64,000 bases of DNA from Pseudomonas sp. BN417 (GCF_029871205.1 NZ_SSOJ01000139.1:46384-110383); one strand, 5' to 3'; positions 50,534-59,475 are shown, counted from the first letter of the stretch. Made by a program: numbers and translations. Notes: generated by a model from the sequence alone, not told the origin.

Positions 50534-50991
50534 TGCACCCCCGCGCCGAGTACCTGATCCGCGAATTGCAACTGGCGCCGCATCCGGAGGGTGGTTTCTA
50601 CCGCCGGGTGTTCGAGTCGTCCATGGCTCTGCCGGGTGGCCGTGCGGCGTCCTCGGCCATCCTCTTCCTGTTGCCGGGGGGCGGGCTAAGCCGCTGGCAC
50701 AGGGTGGATGCCGACGAGCTCTGGCACTTCTATGAAGGTAACCCGCTGGAACTGCTGATCGCCGAATCCCCCCGCGAGGTTCGCCGCGAAGTCCTGGGCC
50801 CGGTGGCCGAGGGCAGCCTGCCCCAGCGCGCCGTGCCGGCCCACGCCTGGCAGGCCGCCCGAGCCCTGGGCGCCTACAGCCTGGTGGGCTGCAGCGTGGC
50901 GCCCGGCTTCGAGTTCGCCGGCTTCCGCCTGCTGGCGGACGACCCGCAGGCGCAGAAGGACTGGCCGTTGTTGGATCAGGCGTTGCTCTGA
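50533..50991 (+). CDS. Cupin-5 (DUF985) protein
   Basis: A 152-residue protein with LAPHPEGGFYRRVFES near residue 15 and SRWHRVDADELWHFYEGNPL near 53, then VPAHAWQAARALGAYSLVGC near 97, which is the Cupin_5/DUF985 pattern, with His residues that could bind metal. Function is not established. It starts at the flavodoxin stop codon and overlaps the convergent LysR gene by 16 bp. Confidence 0.87.
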   Translation: MHPRAEYLIRELQLAPHPEGGFYRRVFESSMALPGGRAASSAILFLLPGGGLSRWHRVDADELWHFYEGNPLELLIAESPREVRREVLGPVAEGSLPQRAVPAHAWQAARALGAYSLVGCSVAPGFEFAGFRLLADDPQAQKDWPLLDQALL

Positions 50992-51917
50992 GGCCGCTTT
51001 GCTTTTCCTGTGGGTTCTACCGTCCCATCCTGCCGATTCAACGGCGAATACTCCCGCAACAACTCCAGCCAGGCCTGCGCCGCCCTCGACAGATAGGCGC
51101 CGCGGCGCCAGACGAAAGCGATGTCCCAGCGCAGGTCCGGTTCGCGCAGGGGCACCAGGCGCAGTCCCGGGCGTTGCAGCGGGCGGGCGACTATCCGTGG
51201 CAGCAGCACCACGCCCTGGCCGGCGGCGACCAGGGCGGCGAGGAAGTCCGCCTGGCCGCTGCGTCCCACCTCACGCGGGGTGAAGCCGGCCTGGCGGCAG
51301 GCCAGCAGCAAGCGGTCGTTGAGGGTGAAGCTCTGCTGGTAGAGCAGGAAAGGCGAGTCGGCCAGTTGCGCCAGGGCCAGGCTGGGCTCACCGGCGAGGG
51401 GATGGTCCGCGGGCACAAGGACATCCAGCGGCTCGTTGCAGAAGGGCTGATAGTCCAGCGCCGAGTCGTTCGGGGTCAGGCTGCCGCCCAGTTCCAGCTC
51501 GCCCTGCAGCAGCGCCTCTTCCATCAATTTGCTGCCACCTTCGAACAGCCGCACCACGATGTTCGGGTAGCGCCGCCGATACTCGGCGAACAGCTCGGCG
51601 AACAGCACCTCGCCGCCCAGCAACGGCAATCCCAGGCGCAGCTCGCCACGGCGCAGGTGGCTGAGGTCGTCCAGTTCGCTGTGCAGGTCCTGGCGCTGGC
51701 GCAGCATGTCCTCGGCATGGCGCAGCACCACGGCGCCCGCGTCGGTCAAACGCAGGTTCGGGCCGCTGCGCTCCAGCAGTTGCACACCGAGGCGCTGCTC
51801 CAGTTGGGCCACCTGCTTGCTCACGGTGGACTGGGTGGCGTGCAGGGTCTTGCCGGCCTGGGTGAAGCCGCCCTGGCGGACCACTTCGACGAAGCTGCGG
51901 AGCTGGCGAAATTCCAT
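50976..51917 (-). CDS. LysR-family regulator (CidR-like)
   Basis: A 313-residue LysR protein with helix-turn-helix FTQAGKTLHATQSTVSKQVA near residue 18 and the co-inducer domain LRLGLPLLGGEVLFAELFAE near 92. It diverges from cidA/lrgB, which it probably activates as CidR does, in response to overflow metabolites such as acetate or pyruvate; that parallel is an inference. ATG at 51917 is used because translation further upstream would run into the promoter region. ATTC-N7-GAAT at 51922-51936 is a T-N11-A site right at its promoter. Confidence 0.88.
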   Translation of the reverse strand: MEFRQLRSFVEVVRQGGFTQAGKTLHATQSTVSKQVAQLEQRLGVQLLERSGPNLRLTDAGAVVLRHAEDMLRQRQDLHSELDDLSHLRRGELRLGLPLLGGEVLFAELFAEYRRRYPNIVVRLFEGGSKLMEEALLQGELELGGSLTPNDSALDYQPFCNEPLDVLVPADHPLAGEPSLALAQLADSPFLLYQQSFTLNDRLLLACRQAGFTPREVGRSGQADFLAALVAAGQGVVLLPRIVARPLQRPGLRLVPLREPDLRWDIAFVWRRGAYLSRAAQAWLELLREYSPLNRQDGTVEPTGKAKRPQSNA

Positions 51918-51921
51918 GGGT

Positions 51922-51936
51922 ATTCCAATCTCGAAT
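51922..51936. promoter_or_regulatory. Candidate LysR box between lysR and cidA
   Basis: ATTCCAATCTCGAAT, an inverted repeat of the T-N11-A type, lies just upstream of the LysR gene start in the 96-bp divergent region. Confidence 0.45.
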
Positions 51937-52013
51937 GGCTGCAAGTCGAACAATTCGCTTTTGGGATGATAGGCGCGGACCTAAGCTGGCCACCAGTACC
52001 GAGGGTCACCGCC

Positions 52014-52400
52014 ATGAACCGTTCCCGCCTGCTTCGCCTCAGCCGTCTCGCCGCCGAACTCGCCGTCCTGCTGGGCCTCTACGCCTTGGGCTGCAAGCTG
52101 GCGGTGCTGCTCGGCTGGCCGATTCCCGGCGGCGTGATCGGCCTTGGCCTGTTGCTGGCGGCCTTCGCCAGCGGTTGGGTGAAACCGGCAGCGCTGCAAC
52201 TGGGCGCCGGCCTCCTGATGGCCGAGATGCTGCTGTTTTTCATCCCCGCCCTGATGAGCCTGCTGGACTATGGCGCGCTGTTGCGCCAGGACGGCTGGCG
52301 CATCCTGCTGGTGATTGGTTGCAGCACCCTGCTGGTGATGCTGGCCACGGCCCTGACCGTGGAATGGGTATGCCGCTGGAGGATGCGCCATGAACATTGA
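52014..52400 (+). CDS. CidA/LrgA-family holin-like protein
   Basis: A 128-residue inner-membrane protein with four hydrophobic segments. AAELAVLLGLYALGCKLAVL near residue 13, PIPGGVIGLGLLLAAFASGW near 36 and LLMAEMLLFFIPALMSLLDY near 68 are the CidA/LrgA pattern. It likely modulates membrane permeability, cell lysis or pyruvate movement with LrgB. It overlaps the next gene by 11 bp and is therefore translationally coupled with it. Confidence 0.92.
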   Translation: MNRSRLLRLSRLAAELAVLLGLYALGCKLAVLLGWPIPGGVIGLGLLLAAFASGWVKPAALQLGAGLLMAEMLLFFIPALMSLLDYGALLRQDGWRILLVIGCSTLLVMLATALTVEWVCRWRMRHEH

Positions 52401-53076
52401 ACCCATGTCCTGGTTCTGGCTGGCGCTGACCCTGGGCGGCTACCTGGCCAGCCGCTGGATGTACCGGCGCAGCGGGCGCTACTTGCTGTCGCCGCTGATC
52501 TTCGTGCCCGCGCTGCTGCTCGCCGTGGCTGTGCCGCTGCACACCGCCTATGCCGAGTACGCCGGCGCCACCCACTGGTTGATGCTGCTGCTCGGCCCGG
52601 CCACCGTGGCCTTCGCCGTGCCCATCTGGCAGCAGCGGGCACTGCTCGCCAGGCACTGGCCGGCGCTGCTGCTGGGCATGCTGGCCGGAAGCGGCGTGGC
52701 CATCGCCAGCTCCTGGGGCCTGGCCAACGCCCTGGCGCTGGAAAGCCAGGTGAGCCTGTCGCTGGTGCCGCGCTCCATCACCACGCCCTTCGCCATGCCG
52801 GTGGCCCAGGATCTGGGCGGCGTACCTGAACTGGCGGCGGTATTCGTCATGCTCACCGGGGTGTTCGGTGCCCTGGCCGGCAGCCTGCTGATCCGTTGGC
52901 TGCCCCTGCGCAGCGCCCTGGCCCGTGGCGCGCTGTTCGGCGTCGGCGCCCATGGCGCGGGCGTCAGCCGGGCCCAGGAAGTGGGCCGGGAAGAGGGCAC
53001 CGTGGCAGGGCTGGTGATGGTGCTGATGGGCCTGCTCAACCTCTTCGCCGCGCCGCTGGTGGCCGCGCTGATCTGA
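52390..53076 (+). CDS. LrgB/CidB-family protein
   Basis: A 228-residue polytopic inner-membrane protein, with six to eight segments. LSLVPRSITTPFAMPVAQDL near residue 120 (the S-x-T-x-P-x-A pattern) and ALFGVGAHGAGVSRAQEVGR near 179 are diagnostic of LrgB. It is the partner of the preceding CidA/LrgA protein. The pair is now regarded as a murein hydrolase export regulator and/or pyruvate transporter in some bacteria. GAGG lies near the ATG, inside cidA. Confidence 0.92.
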   Translation: MNIEPMSWFWLALTLGGYLASRWMYRRSGRYLLSPLIFVPALLLAVAVPLHTAYAEYAGATHWLMLLLGPATVAFAVPIWQQRALLARHWPALLLGMLAGSGVAIASSWGLANALALESQVSLSLVPRSITTPFAMPVAQDLGGVPELAAVFVMLTGVFGALAGSLLIRWLPLRSALARGALFGVGAHGAGVSRAQEVGREEGTVAGLVMVLMGLLNLFAAPLVAALI

Positions 53077-53170
53077 CCCGCAAAGCCATCAAGCTGGCTG
53101 CCAAGGCGACTATCGCCGAGGCAGCCCCTGGCTAGACTCCTCAGACTTACAACAACAACGAGGTTTCGCC

Positions 53171-53953
53171 ATGACCGCCGCCCAAGCCCTCCCGCCGCTC
53201 GACCTCAAGGACAAGGTGTCCGCCGCCGAATGGCAGACCCGCGTCGACCTCGCCGCCTGCTACCGGCTGATCGCCCTGCACGGCTGGGACGACCTGATCT
53301 TCACCCACATCTCCGCCAAGGTCCCCGGCACCGAGGACTTCCTGATCAATCCCTTCGGCCTGATGTTCCACGAGATCACCGCCTCCAGCCTGGTGAAGAT
53401 CGATCTGGCCGGGAACAAGCTGATGGACAGTCCCTACGACATCAACCCAGCCGGCTACACCATCCACAGCGCCGTGCACGAGGTGCGTCCGGACGTCGGC
53501 TGCGTACTGCATATCCACACCGCCGCCGGGGTGGCGGTCTCGGCGCAGAAGCAGGGCCTGCTGCCGATTTCCCAGCAATCGCTGTTCGTCCTCTCCAGCC
53601 TGGCCTACCACGGCTACGAGGGCGTGGCGCTGAACCACGAGGAGAAGGGCCGCCTGCAGGCCGACCTCGGCCAGGCGAATTTCATGATCCTGCCCAACCA
53701 CGGCCTGCTCACCGCCTTCGGCAGCATCGCCGATGCCTTCCTCGGCATGTTCACCTTGCAACGCGCCTGCGAAATCCAGGTGATGGCCCAGGCCGGCGGC
53801 AGCGAACTCATCCAGATCCCGCAACAGATCCTCGACGGCGCCAAGGCGATGATCGCCGGCGTGATGAAGAGCTCCCAGGGCATGGGCGGCGCTCTGCCTT
53901 GGCCGGCCCTGCTGCGCAAGCTCGACCAGCAGAACCCCGGGTACGCCCAGTGA
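53171..53953 (+). CDS. Class II aldolase/adducin-family protein
   Basis: A 260-residue protein. The zinc ligands lie in CVLHIHTAAGVAVSAQ near 114 and LPNHGLLTAFG near 176, with LFTHISAKVPG (IFTHISA) near 42 as the phosphate-side motif. The acidic catalytic residue of fuculose aldolase is not obvious, so the reaction is uncertain; relatives include sugar aldolases and unknown enzymes. ATG at 53171 follows GAGG. It overlaps the alpha/beta hydrolase gene by one base, suggesting joint function. Confidence 0.88.
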   Translation: MTAAQALPPLDLKDKVSAAEWQTRVDLAACYRLIALHGWDDLIFTHISAKVPGTEDFLINPFGLMFHEITASSLVKIDLAGNKLMDSPYDINPAGYTIHSAVHEVRPDVGCVLHIHTAAGVAVSAQKQGLLPISQQSLFVLSSLAYHGYEGVALNHEEKGRLQADLGQANFMILPNHGLLTAFGSIADAFLGMFTLQRACEIQVMAQAGGSELIQIPQQILDGAKAMIAGVMKSSQGMGGALPWPALLRKLDQQNPGYAQ

Positions 53954-54828
53954 TGGCCCTGGCCGGCATCCCCCTGGGTAACTGGCGCGCCCAGGGCCGG
54001 GACATGCAGTTTCGCGGCCAACGCATCCGTTACTGGACGGCGGGGGAGGGCGAGCCGCTGCTGCTGATCCACGGCTTCCCCACCGCCTCCTGGGACTGGC
54101 ACTACCTCTGGGAGCCCCTGTCCCGGCGCTTCCGCGTCATCGCCTGCGACCTGCTCGGCTTCGGCTACTCCGACAAGCCACGCGGCCATGACTACCGGCT
54201 GCTGGAGCAGGCGGACCTGAATCAGGCGCTGCTGGCCCACCTGGGCATCGAGGGGCCGGTGCACGTGCTGGCCCACGATTACGGCGACAGCGTCGCCCAG
54301 GAACTGCTGGCGCGGCACCACGAAGGCCGTATCCAACTGGCCAGCTGCGTCTTCCTCAATGGCGGCCTGTTCCCGGAAACCCACAGGCCGGTGCTGGTGC
54401 AGAAGCTGCTGCTGAGCCCCATCGGCGGCCTGGTGGGGCGGCTGTTCTCGCGGCGCAAGCTGGCGGCTAGCTTCGCCCAGGTCTTCGGCCCGGATACCCA
54501 GCCCAGTGAAATGGAGCTGGACGACTTCTGGCGCCTGATCGCCGAGCAGAACGGCCCTGCCGTGATGCACCGGCTGATCCACTACATGCCCGAGCGCCGC
54601 CAGCAGCGCGACCGCTGGGTGACGGCCATGCAGCGCGGTGGCGTGCCGCTGCGGGTGATAGACGGCGCGGTGGACCCCATCTCCGGCGCGCACATGGTGG
54701 CCCGTTATCGGGAGCTGATCCCGGACGCCGACACCGTACTGCTCGAAGGCATCGGCCACTACCCGCAGACCGAAGCCCCGGAACAGGTGCTGGAGCACTA
54801 CCTGGCCTTTCGCGAACTTCATGGATAA
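53953..54828 (+). CDS. Alpha/beta hydrolase of epoxide hydrolase/haloalkane dehalogenase type
   Basis: A 291-residue hydrolase. The oxyanion motif LLLIHGFPTASWDWHYLWEP lies near 36; the nucleophile is Asp in LAHDYGDSVAQEL near 110 (HDYGDS) rather than Ser, pointing to epoxide hydrolase or dehalogenase-type chemistry. The acid is near RVIDGAVDP (about 236) and His in GIGHYPQTEAPE near 268. It is translated from the stop of the aldolase-like gene (TGATG). The natural substrate is not known. Confidence 0.87.
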   Translation: MALAGIPLGNWRAQGRDMQFRGQRIRYWTAGEGEPLLLIHGFPTASWDWHYLWEPLSRRFRVIACDLLGFGYSDKPRGHDYRLLEQADLNQALLAHLGIEGPVHVLAHDYGDSVAQELLARHHEGRIQLASCVFLNGGLFPETHRPVLVQKLLLSPIGGLVGRLFSRRKLAASFAQVFGPDTQPSEMELDDFWRLIAEQNGPAVMHRLIHYMPERRQQRDRWVTAMQRGGVPLRVIDGAVDPISGAHMVARYRELIPDADTVLLEGIGHYPQTEAPEQVLEHYLAFRELHG

Positions 54829-54948
54829 CGGAAATTTCCGCAGTCGAATCGGACTTGCACGACTCCTGCAACCCGGTGCGCGGCACTAGCATTTTCGGCC
54901 CCACTCATTGGCCGGGCGATGTCAGCCCGGCGACTCCGAGGCCCGACC

Positions 54949-55200
54949 ATGCTGTTCCGCATCCTGGTGTTTCTCTACCCCATCATCCGCACGCTGGGCC
55001 CGCCGCTGGCGGCCATGTTGCTCATCATCGGCCTCAGCCTCGCCGGCTATGCCTGGGTAAGAGAGCCCGGACTGTGGAGCTGGCTGGCCGCCGTCGGCTG
55101 CCTGCTGGCCGCGGCGTTGCTCGCCCTGCTCTGTCACAGCTATCACTGGTGGCTGTTCAAGCTGCGCCCGCGCGGCTGTCTGTTCCTTCCCTTGAAGTAG
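54949..55200 (+). CDS. Small hypothetical membrane protein
   Basis: An 83-residue protein with two hydrophobic segments: PIIRTLGPPLAAMLLIIGLS near residue 11 and LAAVGCLLAAALLALLCHSY near 46, followed by a basic tail (KLRPRG). No family is recognised. ATG at 54949 has GAGG seven bases upstream, and a coding-like codon pattern supports it. It lies between the alpha/beta hydrolase and SDR genes. Confidence 0.6.
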   Translation: MLFRILVFLYPIIRTLGPPLAAMLLIIGLSLAGYAWVREPGLWSWLAAVGCLLAAALLALLCHSYHWWLFKLRPRGCLFLPLK

Positions 55201-55304
55201 CGTCGGCGTTATCGGGCACCATTCATGGTGGCTCGCATTCTTGTGGGACAGGGGTGGGCTGCCGGAGACTCGGCGAATACCCAGGCCTTCAAAGGAGCCC
55301 AGCC

Positions 55305-56216
55305 ATGAGCGATGCAATCCGCTTCGAAGACAAAGTCGTGATAGTCACGGGCGCCGGTGGCGGCCTCGGCCGCGCCCACGCCCTGCTGTTCGCCCGCCAT
55401 GGCGCCAGGGTGGTGGTCAACGATCTCGGCGGCAGCACCCACGGCGAAGGCGCCAACGCCTCGGCAGCCGACCGGGTGGTGGCGGAAATTCGCGAAGCCG
55501 GCGGCACGGCAGTCGCCAGCCATGACTCGGTGACCGATGGCGAGAAGATCGTCCAGGCCGCGCTCGACAATTTCGGCCGCGTCGACGTGGTGGTGAACAA
55601 CGCCGGCATCCTGCGCGACAAGACCTTCCACAAGATGGAAGACGCCGACTGGGACCTGGTCTACAAGGTCCACGTCGAAGGTGCCTACAAGGTCACCCGC
55701 GCCGCCTGGCCGCACCTGCGCGAGCAGAATTACGGCCGCGTCATCTTCACCTCGTCCACCTCGGGCATCTACGGCAACTTCGGCCAGTCCAACTACGGCA
55801 TGGCCAAGCTCGGCCTCTACGGCCTGACCCGCAACCTGGCCATCGAGGGCCGCAAGAACAACATCCTGGTCAATGCCATCGCCCCCACCGGCGGCACCCG
55901 CATGACCGAAGGGCTGATCCCGCCCCAGGTGTTCGAACAGCTCAAGCCTGAACTGGTCAGCCCGCTGGTGGTGTTCCTCGGCAGCGAGCAGTGCCAGGAC
56001 AGCTCCGGCCTGTTCGAAGTGGGCGGCGGCTGGATCGGCAAGGTGCGCTGGGAGCGCAGCCTGGGCGCCGGTTTCGACCCCAAGGCCGGCTTCGATGCCG
56101 AAGACGTGGCCGCCCAGTGGCAGCGCATCTGCGATTTCGACAATGCCGCCCACCCGGCGGACAACGTCGAGGCGCTCAAGGAAATGATGGCCAACCTGCA
56201 GAAGTACGCCCTCTGA
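55305..56216 (+). CDS. SDR-family oxidoreductase (MFE-2-like 3-hydroxyacyl dehydrogenase type)
   Basis: A 303-residue short-chain dehydrogenase. The NAD motif VVIVTGAGGGLGRAHALLFA near residue 11, NNAGILRDK near 98, and catalytic SSTSGIYGNFGQSNYGMAKL near 147 (Ser, Tyr, Lys) are intact. The NDLGGSTHGEG stretch and the long C-terminus resemble the dehydrogenase unit of peroxisomal multifunctional enzyme type 2, which acts on 3-hydroxyacyl-CoA. Start at 55305 follows GGAG. It is followed by a terminator and then an enoyl-CoA hydratase gene, in line with acyl-CoA metabolism. Confidence 0.9.
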   Translation: MSDAIRFEDKVVIVTGAGGGLGRAHALLFARHGARVVVNDLGGSTHGEGANASAADRVVAEIREAGGTAVASHDSVTDGEKIVQAALDNFGRVDVVVNNAGILRDKTFHKMEDADWDLVYKVHVEGAYKVTRAAWPHLREQNYGRVIFTSSTSGIYGNFGQSNYGMAKLGLYGLTRNLAIEGRKNNILVNAIAPTGGTRMTEGLIPPQVFEQLKPELVSPLVVFLGSEQCQDSSGLFEVGGGWIGKVRWERSLGAGFDPKAGFDAEDVAAQWQRICDFDNAAHPADNVEALKEMMANLQKYAL

Positions 56217-56281
56217 TCGCGCCGTTCAGCGGGGCGGTTCGGCCAGCGGGCTGAACATTCCCGCGAGGACGCACTATGGTG

Positions 56282-56308
56282 AAGGCCGGCATGTTTGCCG
56301 GCCTTTTT
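56282..56308 (+). terminator. Terminator after SDR gene
   Basis: AAGGCCGGC, seven-base loop, GCCGGCCTTTTT. Confidence 0.85.
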
Positions 56309-56342
56309 CATTGCATCGCATTGGCTGCGGGCCGAGCGATCT

Positions 56343-56438
56343 GTGGGGGCGAATTCATTCGCTAAGGGCTGCGCAGCTGCCCCATCAACCCCCAAGGGGC
56401 AGCCCTTCGGCCTGCATAGCGATTGAAATCGCCCCCAC
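56343..56438. repeat. GTGGGGGCGA...TCGCCCCCAC extragenic palindrome
   Basis: Imperfect palindrome of 96 bp holding GGGCGAATTCATTCGCTAAG (shared with 33141) at one side and GATTGAAATCGCCCCCAC (shared with the left edge of the window) at the other, with GGGCTGCGCAGC and GGGGCAGCCCTT pairs inside. Confidence 0.65.
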
Positions 56439-56478
56439 AAAAGAAGTCGCCCCACATTCTGCCAATCCAGGAGCCCCC

Positions 56479-57252
56479 ATGAATATCCGAATCGAGAAGA
56501 ACGGCCCGGTCACCACCCTGATCATCGACCGTCCCGAGGTGCGCAATGCCGTCGACCGGCCCACAGCCGATGCCCTGGCAGGCGCCCTGCGGGCCTTCGA
56601 AATGGACGAAGAGGCGCGGGTGGCCGTGCTCACCGGTGCCGGCGGCACTTTCTGCGCCGGTGCCGACCTCGGCGCCGTGGCCGAGGATGGCGCGCGGCGC
56701 AATCGCCTGGATGCCGAGGGCGATGGCCCCATGGGGCCGAGCCGTATGCAGCTGGCGAAGCCGCTGATCGCCGCCGTCGAAGGTCATGCGGTGGCTGGCG
56801 GCCTGGAGCTGGCGCTGCTGGCGGATATCCGGGTGATCGCCGAAGACGCGGTGTTCGGCGTGTTCTGCCGGCGCTTTGGCGTGCCGCTGATCGACGGCGG
56901 TACCGTACGCCTGCCGCGTATCGTCGGCCAGGGCCGGGCGCTGGACCTGATCCTCACCGGACGCCCGGTCAAGGCCCAGGAGGCCCTGGCCATGGGCCTG
57001 GCCAACCGGGTGGTGGCCACGGGCACGGCCCGCGCCGCGGCCGAAGAACTGGCCCACGCCATCGCCGCCTTCCCCCAGCGCTGCATGCTGGCCGACCGCG
57101 CCAGCGCCTACGCCCAGTGGGAACTGTCGTTCGAGGCGGCCATCGCCCACGAATTCAAGGGCGGAATGAAGGTTATCCACAGCGGCGAGACCCTGGCCGG
57201 CGCACGCTCCTTCAAGGCGGGGCAGGGGCGGCACGGCCGTTTCGACGATTGA
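56479..57252 (+). CDS. Enoyl-CoA hydratase/isomerase-family (crotonase) protein
   Basis: A 257-residue crotonase-fold protein. The oxyanion-hole segments are GTFCAGADLGAV near 56 and AVEGHAVAGGLELALLADIR near 96. The first Glu of hydratases is not clear, and FCRRFGVPLIDGGTVRLPRI near 129 has Asp-Gly where hydratases hold Glu, so hydratase activity is not certain; an isomerase or hydrolase role is possible. ATG at 56479 follows CAGGAG. Confidence 0.87.
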   Translation: MNIRIEKNGPVTTLIIDRPEVRNAVDRPTADALAGALRAFEMDEEARVAVLTGAGGTFCAGADLGAVAEDGARRNRLDAEGDGPMGPSRMQLAKPLIAAVEGHAVAGGLELALLADIRVIAEDAVFGVFCRRFGVPLIDGGTVRLPRIVGQGRALDLILTGRPVKAQEALAMGLANRVVATGTARAAAEELAHAIAAFPQRCMLADRASAYAQWELSFEAAIAHEFKGGMKVIHSGETLAGARSFKAGQGRHGRFDD

Positions 57253-57434
57253 TGCCGTAGGTTGCGGAATGCGATCAAACGCGGACGGAGTGGACGTAGG
57301 TTGTGGTAGAGCGAAGCGAAACCCAACGTTCGGATCCGAAACGTTGGGTCTCGTTCCTCGAACCTGCGCGGCCCGCACCAACCTACGGCAGAACTTCGTT
57401 CTGCGTGGCGAATGAATTCGCCACTGCCGGGCAA
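57253..57434. other. Repeat-rich intergenic segment
   Basis: No gene. It contains GTAGGTTGCGG (57257), the complete palindrome 57296-57386, and GTGGCGAATGAATTCGCCAC (57404-57423). Confidence 0.6.
57296..57386. repeat. GTAGGTTGTGG-family extragenic palindrome
   Basis: GTAGGTTGTGG on the left and CCAACCTAC on the right flank an inner inverted repeat (CCCAACGTTCGGATCCGAAACGTTGGG region). It is the same family as 33220-33318. Confidence 0.7.
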
Positions 57435-57779
57435 TCAGCGACTAATGATCACGTAGGTCTTGCGCAGGGTTTCCTTCACATCCCACACACCCAGGCTGTT
57501 GGCCGGCAGCAGCAGGGCGTCGCCAGCGTTGATCTCGATCGGCTCGCCGCCATCCGGGGTGAAGGTGCAGCGGCCGTGGGTGAAGTGGCAGAACTCCTGC
57601 TCGAGGATCTGCCGGCGGAAGCGGCCGGGGCTGCATTCCCAGACGCCGGTTTCCACGTCGTCGGTGCGCTCCACCGAATGCACGCGGGTATGCGGCACCG
57701 GCTCGCCGATGGGTACCGCCACCGGGACAGGCGCGGACAGGGGATGTTCGTGGGTGTTCTTCAGCAGGGTGGCTTTCAT
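57435..57779 (-). CDS. Cupin-3 domain protein
   Basis: A 114-residue beta-barrel protein of the DUF861 (Cupin_3) type: VWECSPGRFRRQILEQEFCH near 45 and ALLLPANSLGVWDVKETLRK near 87, with EFCHFTHGRC as metal-site candidate. Such proteins often accompany amine or ureide oxidation genes. ATG at 57779 follows GGGAG. It is just downstream of the FAD oxidoreductase gene's strand partner (same strand, 102 bp away) and may act with it; a REP pair lies between them. Confidence 0.82.
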   Translation of the reverse strand: MKATLLKNTHEHPLSAPVPVAVPIGEPVPHTRVHSVERTDDVETGVWECSPGRFRRQILEQEFCHFTHGRCTFTPDGGEPIEINAGDALLLPANSLGVWDVKETLRKTYVIISR

Positions 57780-57806
57780 GACTATGGCTCCCGAAGTGAC
57801 TGGATT

Positions 57807-57866
57807 GTAGGAGCGAGCTTGCTCGCGAATCGGTGTGCAAGGCTTCGCGAGCAAGCTCGCTCCTAC
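57807..57866. repeat. GTAGGAGCGAGCTTGCTCGCGAA palindrome
   Basis: GTAGGAGCGAGCTTGCTCGC and its inverse GCGAGCAAGCTCGCTCCTAC form a 60-bp REP pair in the gap between FAD oxidoreductase and cupin genes, on their path of transcription. Confidence 0.85.
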
Positions 57867-57881
57867 GCTGTTGTGTGGGGA

Positions 57882-59288
57882 TCAGCGCATCAGGCCTTCC
57901 ATAAGGTCGGCCAGTTTCAGTGCCATGGCGCGGCGCCAGGGCGCGCTGTGGGGATTGGCCAGGACCCGGTCTTCATGGACGAAGCTGCGGATAATGGCGT
58001 TGTAGCCAAGCCAGCGGCAGGGTTCCGGCTCCCAGGTGCTGAGGCGGTTCAGCGGGCCATCGCCGAGGACCCAGGGCTGGCGGGTGAGCGGGCTTTCCTT
58101 GCCGAGGATCAGGTCGGCCAGGGTACGCCCGCCCAGGTTGCTCGCGCCCACGCCTTCGCCGCCGTAGCCGCCGGAGAGGGCGATGCCGCTCTTGCGGTCC
58201 ACCAGCATGTGCGGGCGGAAGCGCCGCGCCATGCCCAGGTTGCCGCCCCAGCTGTGGCTGATACGCACGTTGCGCAGTTGCGGGAATAGCTCGCCGAGCA
58301 GGTAGCGGCGCAGGGCGATTTCCTCTTCGCTGAGCTGGAAGTCTTCCCGCAGCTTGCCACCGAAGCGGTAGCCGCCGCGTGCACCGAAGGCCAGGCGGTT
58401 GTCGGCGGTGCGCTGGCCATAGGTGACCTGGCGGCTGCTTTCGCTGAAGGCCTGGCCGTGCTCCAGGCCAATCTCCGCCCACTGCGCCTCGCTCAGCGGT
58501 TCGGTGGCGATCAGCAGGCTCTGCACCGGCAACTGGTAGCGTCCCAGCGGCGGCAGGCTGGCGGCATAACCCTCGATGGCCGGCACCACCCAGTGGGCCT
58601 TGAGCTGGCCCTGGGCGGTGGTGACCAGGCCCGGCTGCCAATGGGTGGCGGGACTCTGTTCGAACAGCTGCACGCCCATGCGCTCCACCGTCCGCGCCAG
58701 GCCACGCACCAGCTTCGCCGGCTGGATGGTGGCGCAGTGCGGCGTATGGATGCCGCCCAGGGCGTTGGCCACGCGCAGTTGGCCGTTCAGTTCGGCAGGG
58801 GTGAGCCAGCGGTAGTCGGCGTCGGTCAGGCCTTCGGCATGCAGGCCGTCCAGCTGCTCGCGCAGGCGCTTTTCCTGCTCCGGGTAGCGCGCGGCGCAAT
58901 AGAGGATGCCGGCCTTGCGGTAATGGCAATCGATACCTTCGCGATGCAGCACCTCGGCGACCTCGTCGGGGATGCCGTGCAGCAGGTCGAAGGAGGTTTT
59001 GCGTTGTTCGGCCGGTAGCGGCGCCAAGGCGCGATCCTCGCCCAGTAGGTTGCCCATCAGCCAGCCGCCATTGCGGCCGCTGGCGCCGAAGCCGGCGAAC
59101 TGCGCCTCGACCATGGCGATCTTCAGCTCAGGGGCCTGGCGCTTGAGGTAGTAGGCCGTCCACAACCCGGTGTAGCCGGCGCCGATGATCGCCACATCCA
59201 CCTCCAGCGAGCCGGACAGCGCCGGTCGCGGCGCGAGGTCGTCATCGAGCTGGTCCATCCACAGGCTGATCGAGCGCCAGTACTGCAT
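57882..59288 (-). CDS. FAD-dependent amine/amino-acid oxidoreductase (DAO family, PuuB-like)
   Basis: A 468-residue flavoprotein. The FAD Rossmann motif VDVAIIGAGYTGLWTAYYLK lies near residue 30, and GFGASGRNGGWLMGNLLGE near 66 is the SGRNGG pattern of gamma-glutamylputrescine oxidase-type enzymes. The C-terminal FAD motif GIALSGGYGGEGVGASNLGG is near 373. The protein likely oxidises an amine or amino acid; putrescine derivatives are a guess. It is divergent from nothing, and on the same strand as the AraC gene upstream. Confidence 0.87.
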   Translation of the reverse strand: MQYWRSISLWMDQLDDDLAPRPALSGSLEVDVAIIGAGYTGLWTAYYLKRQAPELKIAMVEAQFAGFGASGRNGGWLMGNLLGEDRALAPLPAEQRKTSFDLLHGIPDEVAEVLHREGIDCHYRKAGILYCAARYPEQEKRLREQLDGLHAEGLTDADYRWLTPAELNGQLRVANALGGIHTPHCATIQPAKLVRGLARTVERMGVQLFEQSPATHWQPGLVTTAQGQLKAHWVVPAIEGYAASLPPLGRYQLPVQSLLIATEPLSEAQWAEIGLEHGQAFSESSRQVTYGQRTADNRLAFGARGGYRFGGKLREDFQLSEEEIALRRYLLGELFPQLRNVRISHSWGGNLGMARRFRPHMLVDRKSGIALSGGYGGEGVGASNLGGRTLADLILGKESPLTRQPWVLGDGPLNRLSTWEPEPCRWLGYNAIIRSFVHEDRVLANPHSAPWRRAMALKLADLMEGLMR

Positions 59289-59399
59289 AGGCAGGTTCCC
59301 GTTAACAGGTTGTCGTGGCTGGTAAGGCTAGAGGCTGCCATTGCGCTTGTCGTGTGCGCGGGCACGCTGGGAATGCGCCTGAAGCACAGCGGCTTGTCG

Positions 59400-59473
59400 G
59401 TAGGGTGCGCTGTGCGCACCAGCATCCCTGCGTGGGAGTTGAACGCCGCCCCGGTGCGCACGGCGCACCCTAC
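59400..59473. repeat. GTAGGGTGCGC-family extragenic palindrome, second copy
   Basis: GTAGGGTGCGCTGTGCGCAC at the left and GTGCGCACGGCGCACCCTAC at the right, as at 21748-21811. Confidence 0.8.
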
Positions 59474-59475
59474 GG